Assembly: GCF_008805035.1 (NCBI RefSeq)
Contig: NZ_CP038018.1
Span: 124,001 to 188,000, forward strand
DNA from: Eikenella exigua
Lineage (GTDB): Bacteria > Pseudomonadota > Gammaproteobacteria > Burkholderiales > Neisseriaceae
Length of the DNA stretch: 64,000 nucleotides
Direction: 5' to 3'
A program made the translations under genes and the position numbers. Numbering within the stretch: the stretch's first letter is position 1; each line of letters begins with the position of its first letter. This document shows positions 58,829 to 64,000 of this stretch, piece after piece. The notes under the pieces were generated by a model, which was not told the DNA's origin, searched no databases, and was given only the letters and a program-made list of their open reading frames with translations.

Positions 58829-59485
58829 CTATTGGCCTGCCTGCGTGGTCGGGTTGATTAAGATTTCCACACGGCGGTTTTGCGCGCGGCCGCTTTCGGT
58901 GGAGTTGTCAGCCACCGGCGAGCGTGAGCCGTAGCCTACAGTGCTGATGCGGCTGGCAGCCACGCCGCGGCTGGTGAGGTAGCCGGCTACCGAGCGGGCG
59001 CGGTTTTCAGACAAGGGGTTGTTGATGCGGTCGTTGCCGGTGTTGTCGGTGTGGCCGGCCACAGTGATGGTGGTTTCCGGATACTGCGTCAACACATTGG
59101 CCACGGTGTTGAGCGAATTTACCGCATCGGGGCTCAGGCTGGCGCTGTTGGTGGCGAAGGTTACGCCGCTGGGCATAGTCAGTTTGATTTGGTCGCCTTG
59201 GCGCTGCACTTCCACCGGCGTATTAGCCAGTTCTTGGCGCAAACGGCGCTCTTGCACGTCCATATAGGCACCAACACCCGCACCTACCACGCCGCAGCCC
59301 AGTGCCGCATTGCGCGCGCCTTTGCCACCGTGAGTCAGTGCTCCGATGGCACCGCAGGCCGCCGCGCCGCCGAGGCCGAATAGAGCGGTTTTGGAAATAG
59401 TCTGCTGGCCGGTAACCGGGTCGGTAACGCAGCCGTTCAGGGCAAAGGTGGCGGCCAGGGTTAAAACGGTTAGACGTTTCATCAT
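58829..59485 (-). CDS. OmpA-family lipoprotein
   Basis: This 218-residue protein has a lipoprotein signal ending LNGC, then a glycine-rich segment with a small helix (GLGGAAACGAIGALTHGGKG). A C-terminal OmpA domain binds peptidoglycan: FATNSASLSPDAVNSLNTVA, VAGHTDNTGNDRINNPLSEN, and SRGVAASRISTVGYGSRSPV. The Asp and Arg that hold diaminopimelate are present. It resembles E. coli YiaD and likely anchors the outer membrane to the cell wall. AAGGGA lies before a double ATG. It is a single gene with its own terminator. Confidence 0.92.
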   Translation of the reverse strand: MMKRLTVLTLAATFALNGCVTDPVTGQQTISKTALFGLGGAAACGAIGALTHGGKGARNAALGCGVVGAGVGAYMDVQERRLRQELANTPVEVQRQGDQIKLTMPSGVTFATNSASLSPDAVNSLNTVANVLTQYPETTITVAGHTDNTGNDRINNPLSENRARSVAGYLTSRGVAASRISTVGYGSRSPVADNSTESGRAQNRRVEILINPTTQAGQ

Positions 59486-59715
59486 AATCGGTTCCCTTGT
59501 TTTGTAGATTCCATTGAAAACAAAAAGTTAATATAAAGCACGCTGCTTGCAGCAGTTACTATAGGCGAGCCGCCGCGCAAACAAAAGCCGCCGCTGTAAC
59601 ATTTACCGTTTTCAAAACTTTCCAAATGTTTGTTTACATTTGCCTGCTAGGTGGCTGTAAATAAGGCTTTCGGCTACAATGCCCTTCCCAACAACCTGAT
59701 AGGATACCTGAAAAC

Positions 59716-60222
59716 ATGCCGCGCCTCTTCCGCTTCCTCCTGCCTGCGCTCGCCTTGTTTGCCGCTGCTTTTGCCCACGCCGAGCTCCCCGCAGGCCTCT
59801 ATTTATACCAGGGCAACGATGGCGGCAACTACCGCCCCGCCGACGAGCCCGATGCTATTCCGTTCCCGCGTTCGCCCTCCATTCATGCCGAGCGGAAAGT
59901 CTGTGTTCCTGCCGACAGCCAAGCCTGGCTGCAAGAGCAAATACGCCGGCTCACCACCGGCCTCTATCCCCAAGGCCGGTTTGAAGAACATCAAACCGCC
60001 CACGGCCGGGTTTACACCCTGCTCAACCCCGCCCAAGCCAAGCCAGGTTTGGATGCCTACGCCGTGAGCATGGTGCTGAAAGAAGACCCGCAAGGCCGCC
60101 CTGTTGTTGCCTTCTCCATCAACTCCACCGATACCGAACGCAATTCCGTCCACAACACCCAAGTTAACCAGCACTACACCTACCAAGGCCCAAGCTGCCC
60201 CGCCGAAGCCGATAGCAAATAA
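59716..60222 (+). CDS. Secreted hypothetical protein, 168 aa
   Basis: A signal peptide of about 22 residues (FRFLLPALALFAAAFAHAEL) is followed by GLYLYQGNDGGNYRPADEPD and a compact mature region with two cysteines (KVCVPAD and GPSCPAE). It contains RGRVYTLLNPAQ-like text. The ATG follows AGGAT and a degenerate DUS (GGATACCTGAAAA). It lies 68 bases upstream of cysS on the same strand. I recognise no family. Confidence 0.75.
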   Translation: MPRLFRFLLPALALFAAAFAHAELPAGLYLYQGNDGGNYRPADEPDAIPFPRSPSIHAERKVCVPADSQAWLQEQIRRLTTGLYPQGRFEEHQTAHGRVYTLLNPAQAKPGLDAYAVSMVLKEDPQGRPVVAFSINSTDTERNSVHNTQVNQHYTYQGPSCPAEADSK

Positions 60223-60290
60223 TTTTCGGCTGCACAGAAACTTCGCTTTCAGGTAGCCTCTAATCTTTAACCAACCACTTCCATTGCACT

Positions 60291-61745
60291 ATGCCAACTA
60301 TCTACAACACCCTCACCCGCCAAAAAGAGTCCTTCTCCCCCATCGATCCCAAAAACGTGCGCATGTACGTTTGCGGCATGACCGTATACGACTACTGCCA
60401 CTTAGGCCACGCCCGCGTGATGGTGGTATTCGACATGATTGCCCGCTGGTTGCGCGAGTGCGGCTATCCGCTCACTTATGTGCGCAACATCACCGATATC
60501 GACGACAAAATCATCGCCCGCGCGGCCGAAAACGGCGAAACCATCGGCGAGCTCACCACCCGCTTTATCCAAGCCATGCATGAAGATGCCGACGCCTTGG
60601 GCGTGTTGCGCCCCGACGTTGAGCCGAAGGCCACGGAAAACATTCCGCAGATGATTGCCATGATTGAAGCCCTGATTCGCAACGGCAAAGCCTATCCCGC
60701 CGCCAACGGCGACGTTTATTACGCCGTGCGCGAGTTTGCCCCTTACGGCCAATTATCCGGCAAATCGCTGGACGACCTGCGCGCCGGCGAGCGCGTGGAA
60801 GTGGACGGTTTCAAACGCGACCCGCTCGATTTCGTGCTGTGGAAAGCCGCCAAAGCAGGCGAGCCGGCCTGGGAAAGCCCGTGGGGCAACGGCCGCCCGG
60901 GCTGGCACATCGAATGCTCCGCCATGAGCGACAACCTGTTCGGCGACACCTTCGACATCCATGGCGGCGGCGCAGATTTGCAGTTCCCGCACCATGAAAA
61001 CGAAATCGCCCAAAGCGTCGGCGCCAGCGGCCATGTTTGCGGACACGAACACGCACACACCCACCACGGCCAAAGCATCGCCAGCCACGTCAAATACTGG
61101 ATGCACAACGGCTTCATCCGTGTGGACGGCGAAAAAATGTCCAAATCCCTGGGCAACTTCTTCACCATCCGCGACGTGCTGAAGCAATACGATCCCGAAG
61201 TTGTGCGCTTCTTCATCCTGCGCGCCCACTACCGCAGCCCTCTGAATTATTCGGATGCGCACCTCGACGACGCCAAAAACGCCCTCACCCGCCTCTACAA
61301 CACCCTGGCCAATGTGCCGCCCGCAGCCGAGTTTGGCTCTGCCGAAACTCGTGGAAACCATCTACAGGTAGCCTCCGAAGCCAACGACTACACCCGCCGC
61401 TTCTTCGCCGCCATGCACGACGATTTCGACACCGTGCAGGCCGTGGCCGTATTGTTCGAGCTGGCAGGCGAAGCCAACAAAACCCGGTCTGCCGAGCTTG
61501 CCGGCTGCCTCAAAGCCCTTGCCGGCACCATCGGGTTGCTGCAACGCAACCCGACCGAATTCCTGCAAGGCGGCGCGCCCGCAAACGGTTTGAGCAACGA
61601 AGAAATCGAAGCCCTCATCGCCCGGCGCAAGCAAGCCCGCGCCGACAAAAACTGGGCCGAATCCGACCGCATCCGCGACCTGCTCGCCGAGCAAGGCATC
61701 ACCCTGCGCGACGGCGCGGACGGCACCAGCTGGACGCGCGGCTGA
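60291..61745 (+). CDS. cysS: Cysteinyl-tRNA synthetase
   Basis: CysS charges tRNA-Cys. The 484-residue class I synthetase has VRMYVCGMTVYDYCHLGHAR at the N terminus, with a zinc cysteine and the HLGH motif. RPGWHIECSAMSDNLFGDTF, IHGGGADLQFPHHENEIAQS and the KMSKS loop (GEKMSKSLGNFF) follow. A helical anticodon-binding region ends it. Its length is slightly above the E. coli enzyme (461). A DUS in the C-terminal region encodes LQVASEAN. It is followed by a DUS hairpin and by the second DUF4189 gene. Confidence 0.98.
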   Translation: MPTIYNTLTRQKESFSPIDPKNVRMYVCGMTVYDYCHLGHARVMVVFDMIARWLRECGYPLTYVRNITDIDDKIIARAAENGETIGELTTRFIQAMHEDADALGVLRPDVEPKATENIPQMIAMIEALIRNGKAYPAANGDVYYAVREFAPYGQLSGKSLDDLRAGERVEVDGFKRDPLDFVLWKAAKAGEPAWESPWGNGRPGWHIECSAMSDNLFGDTFDIHGGGADLQFPHHENEIAQSVGASGHVCGHEHAHTHHGQSIASHVKYWMHNGFIRVDGEKMSKSLGNFFTIRDVLKQYDPEVVRFFILRAHYRSPLNYSDAHLDDAKNALTRLYNTLANVPPAAEFGSAETRGNHLQVASEANDYTRRFFAAMHDDFDTVQAVAVLFELAGEANKTRSAELAGCLKALAGTIGLLQRNPTEFLQGGAPANGLSNEEIEALIARRKQARADKNWAESDRIRDLLAEQGITLRDGADGTSWTRG

Positions 61746-61771
61746 CGGGTTGGAGTTGGCTGTAAGCAAAC

Positions 61772-61801
61772 AAAGGCTACCTGAAATCTCAGGTAGCCTT
61801 T
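61772..61801 (+). terminator. DUS hairpin after cysS
   Basis: AAAGGCTACCTGA and TCAGGTAGCCTTT pair across a four-base loop 27 bases after the stop, followed by TTT. Another DUS half overlaps just behind (61801-61811). Confidence 0.7.
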
Positions 61802-61959
61802 TTCAGGTAGCTTTGGGCGGGGTGTCGGATTCGGGAATCCGACTTATGGTTTTCAGGTAGCCTTCAAGCAGCGGGACAGATGTTTACAATATCTTGTATT
61901 TTGTTACAATCCGATTATCGGCAATACCCTTATTCCCCTTTCCAAACAGGAGCGGCAAG

Positions 61960-62601
61960 ATGAAGCAATCAATGATGAACACGGCAGCGGGCGTATTGGC
62001 GGCAGTGCTATTGGGCAGTGCGGGCTTGGCATATGCCAACCCCTATCCGGTTGGCTCGCAGCAATGGCACAACTTTAATGGCATCATGCAGTCGGAAGCA
62101 GATCGGATACAACGCGAGCGCAATGCCGTACGGCAACAGCCAACCTACTCCGGCCCCACCGCCGCCGAAATACGCGCCTGGGAGCAGCGCGAGGCGGAGG
62201 TGCAAGCACGTATCGCCCATTTCCGCGCCACGCCGTTTTGGATGGCTTTGGCTTGGAATTTCGAGAAAGATGCAATCATTTGGCCTGGCGGTTTTAAATC
62301 TGAGCAGCGAGCCATTGAGCGAGCCAAACAGATCTGCTCTTCCCCCAATTGTCATGTATTTGCCACTTTCAATAACACCTGCGCCCATTTCGTTAGTGCG
62401 GTAGCCGAGCCGCGCTCGGTGCAGGATTTTTTTGTAGCCTACGACCGAGACGGCAACAGGGCGGTACGGAAAGCTGTTCAGGCCTGCGAGGCGGTGCATG
62501 GCAAGCGGGAAGACAGATGCTTCTCCTCCCTGCTGCGAACGCCGCATGGGGAAGGCATTTTCTGCGTGGGCTACGATTATAGTTTGTATAATCAAGATTA
62601 A
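61960..62601 (+). CDS. Secreted DUF4189-type protein, copy 2
   Basis: This second copy of the gene at 31899-32540 has the same length, signal peptide and cysteine pattern. Upstream sequence from about 61852, including the ribosome-binding site AGGAG and the promoter region, matches the first copy almost base for base. The protein differs mainly in two blocks: QQPTYSGP for QQPINRGP, and WNFEKDAIIWPGGFK for WNSDKNTIAWPGGFR. Changes in a few clusters rather than evenly suggest gene conversion or selection on surface positions. It ends before a long hairpin. Confidence 0.88.
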   Translation: MKQSMMNTAAGVLAAVLLGSAGLAYANPYPVGSQQWHNFNGIMQSEADRIQRERNAVRQQPTYSGPTAAEIRAWEQREAEVQARIAHFRATPFWMALAWNFEKDAIIWPGGFKSEQRAIERAKQICSSPNCHVFATFNNTCAHFVSAVAEPRSVQDFFVAYDRDGNRAVRKAVQACEAVHGKREDRCFSSLLRTPHGEGIFCVGYDYSLYNQD

Positions 62602-62606
62602 GCAGT

Positions 62607-62657
62607 GGCAAGAGGAAAGGCTACCTGAAATATTTTCAGGTAGCCTTTCCTCTTGCC
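62607..62657. terminator. 24-base perfect inverted repeat containing a DUS pair
   Basis: Arms at 62607-62630 and 62634-62657 are exact complements with a three-base loop. The symmetry extends 12 bases beyond the DUS (GGCAAGAGGAAA). It follows the DUF4189 copy by five bases. Confidence 0.8.
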
Positions 62658-62841
62658 GTCCCGCCAATGCTGCACAATGCTCGCCTTCCGAAACCACCTG
62701 CCAAAGCCAGCGTAGCCCGCAAGAGTAGCAAGAGTAGGGTGTGTACGGTACGCACGCACGTGGTTTTAACTTCGTTGAAGCTGTGCTTTCAGGTAGCCTT
62801 TTGTGTACTAGCCAGGTTCGGCAGTACGGCTGATGATATGC

Positions 62842-63777
62842 CTATCGCTGGTGTTGCGCCAGCCAATCGCGGGCGCGGGTAATGTCGGCGGCGATTTGTG
62901 CTTGCAGCTCGGGCAGGTCGGGGAATTTGGCTTCGTCGCGCAGTTTGTGCAGGAAGTCGATGCGCAGGCGTTGGCCGTAGAGTTGGCCGGCAAAGTCGAA
63001 AAGGTGGGCTTCCAGTTTTTGCGTGGGCAGGCTGGATACAGTGGGGTTTTGGCCGAAGCTGGCCACGCCGTAGCGTGTGCCGAATGCGCCGTGGGCGGAG
63101 ATGACGAATACGCCGCAGAGGGGTAGCGGTGCGGGGAGGTGGAGGTTGGCGGTGGGGCAGCCGATGGTGCGGCCGAGCTTGGCGCCGTGTTTCACGCGGC
63201 CGCTGAGGGAATAGGGGTGGCCGAGCAGGCTTGCGGCGTAGCCGAGGCGGCCTTCGCTGAGGGCTTGGCGCACGAGGGTGCTGCTGGCGCGCACGTCTTG
63301 CACCATCACGGAGGGGGTGCGCTCGGTGGTGAAATGGGGGCAGCGGTTGAGGAGGCTGAAGTCGCCTTGGCGGCCGGCGCCGAAGCGGAAGTCATCGCCG
63401 ATGAGCAGGTGGCGGGTATGCAGCTGTTCGATGAGCAGGTGTTGGATGAAATCAGCGGCGGATACGGCGGCGAGGCCGGCGTTGAAACGCAGCACCCATA
63501 CGGCATCGAGGCAGCCGGTGTCGCGCAGAAGGCGCAGCTTTTCGCGCAGGGGGCTGAGGCGGAAGGGTTTTTCCGCGCCACGCTGCCGGCTGAAAAACTC
63601 TTGCGGCTGGGGTTCGAATACGATGGCTACGGCGGCGAGGCTGCGCTCGTCGGCTTCATGGCGCAGGCGCTCGAGGATGTGGCGGTGGCCGAGGTGGACG
63701 CCGTCGAAATTGCCGATGGTCACGGCGCTGCCGTGCGGGTGCGGGCGGAATACGGTGTTGCCGAAGCGGATGTTCAT
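62842..63777 (-). CDS. ribF: Bifunctional riboflavin kinase/FAD synthetase
   Basis: RibF makes FMN from riboflavin and then FAD. The 311-residue protein has the N-terminal adenylyltransferase motif TIGNFDGVHLGHRHILERLR, with the HxGH signature. LIGDDFRFGAGRQGDFSLL and SSTLVRQALSEGRLGYAASL follow. The C-terminal riboflavin kinase part has GAKLGRTIGCPTANLHLPAP, GVFVISAH and LEAHLFDFAGQLYGQRLRID. The length is usual for proteobacteria. No neighbours of flavin synthesis are present. Confidence 0.97.
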   Translation of the reverse strand: MNIRFGNTVFRPHPHGSAVTIGNFDGVHLGHRHILERLRHEADERSLAAVAIVFEPQPQEFFSRQRGAEKPFRLSPLREKLRLLRDTGCLDAVWVLRFNAGLAAVSAADFIQHLLIEQLHTRHLLIGDDFRFGAGRQGDFSLLNRCPHFTTERTPSVMVQDVRASSTLVRQALSEGRLGYAASLLGHPYSLSGRVKHGAKLGRTIGCPTANLHLPAPLPLCGVFVISAHGAFGTRYGVASFGQNPTVSSLPTQKLEAHLFDFAGQLYGQRLRIDFLHKLRDEAKFPDLPELQAQIAADITRARDWLAQHQR

Positions 63778-63853
63778 GGCGGGCGGGGTGGGGAAAAGGG
63801 GCTATTGTAGCGGGAAGGGCGGATTAAAGCATCCGGTGTGGTGCGGGCGGGAG

Positions 63854-63935
63854 AAGGCTACCTGAAACTTTGGCTTGGCGGGAACGCGTGTGTTTGTTTG
63901 CACGGCGTTGTAGCGAAGGTTTTCAGGTAGCCTTT
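63854..63935 (-). terminator. DUS pair upstream of ribF
   Basis: AAGGCTACCTGAAA (63854-63867) and TTTTCAGGTAGCCTTT (63920-63935) bracket about 52 bases. They follow the stop of the gene cut by the right edge. Confidence 0.55.
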
Positions 63936-63949
63936 CTGTTGTCCGGTGG

Positions 63950-64000
63950 TTATGCGGCGGTTTCGGTATTCCAGATCAGGAGTGCCCATTTCATGGCGAA
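63950..64000 (-). CDS. C-terminal end of a gene cut by the window edge
   Basis: On the minus strand the last bases read FAMKWALLIWNTETAA followed by a TAA at 63950-63952. The position just before a DUS pair is where a gene end is expected. Too little is visible to name it. Confidence 0.4.
   Translation of the reverse strand, partial: FAMKWALLIWNTETAA

Overview
The window is a stretch of chromosome from a naturally transformable member of the Neisseriaceae, almost certainly Eikenella. The main evidence is the short word AGGCTACCTGAAA and its complement, which recur dozens of times between and inside genes. This matches the Eikenella dialect of the DNA uptake sequence (AG-eikDUS). Gene content agrees: a PilC/PilY1 pilus-tip protein, RdgC, a LigE-type ligase, and the dxr-rseP-bamA-skp-lpxD-fabZ-lpxA envelope cluster. 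No rRNA, tRNA, prophage, IS element or CRISPR array was seen.

Layout. 0-9.3 kb: a truncated membrane protein, a secreted hypothetical, metG, a TerC-family protein, a hypothetical, ppsA with its divergent regulator ppsR, and rsuA. 9.5-14.7 kb: four minus-strand genes that look like one signalling unit. In order of transcription they are a membrane Ser/Thr kinase, a membrane PP2C phosphatase, a periplasmic trypsin-like protease joined through a membrane helix to two cytoplasmic FHA domains, and a soluble zinc-ribbon/FHA protein. 15.2-19.7 kb: a MscS channel, nudB, pncC, dcd, a frameshifted small gene and rdgC. 20.2-25.7 kb: pilC, a long AT-rich gap, and two paralogous secreted four-cysteine proteins. 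25.9-34.5 kb: an ArnT-like glycosyltransferase, a frameshifted ligE, a YcxB-like protein, a VOC protein, an acyl-CoA dehydrogenase, a DUF4189 protein, a frameshifted SUKH-like gene and lrgAB. 34.6-37.6 kb: a wrecked metF, ilvC and ybaK. 37.8-46.5 kb: mfd, an orphan HNH nuclease, a cold-shock/DUF1294 protein, tag, a DUF2459 protein, dusC and a small hypothetical. 46.7-54.8 kb: the outer-membrane and lipid A biogenesis cluster. 55-64 kb: a TetR regulator, murB, norM, an OmpA-like lipoprotein, a secreted hypothetical, cysS, a second DUF4189 copy, ribF and the tail of one more gene.

How the genes fit together. Most are housekeeping. The envelope theme is strong: BamA, Skp and RseP for outer-membrane proteins, LpxA/LpxD/FabZ for lipid A and fatty acids, Dxr for isoprenoids, MurB for peptidoglycan. 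The competence theme is also strong: PilC, LigE, RdgC and the DUS themselves. Inverted DUS pairs sit after most genes and probably serve as terminators. The candidate for an undescribed system is the kinase/phosphatase/protease-FHA/FHA cluster, which could connect periplasmic proteolysis with cytoplasmic phospho-threonine signalling.

Three genes carry apparent single-base insertions in short C runs, and metF is broken in several ways. Foreign uptake-sequence dialects (the Neisseria GCCGTCTGAA type) occur after pilC, inside mfd and inside metG, which suggests recombination with Neisseria.
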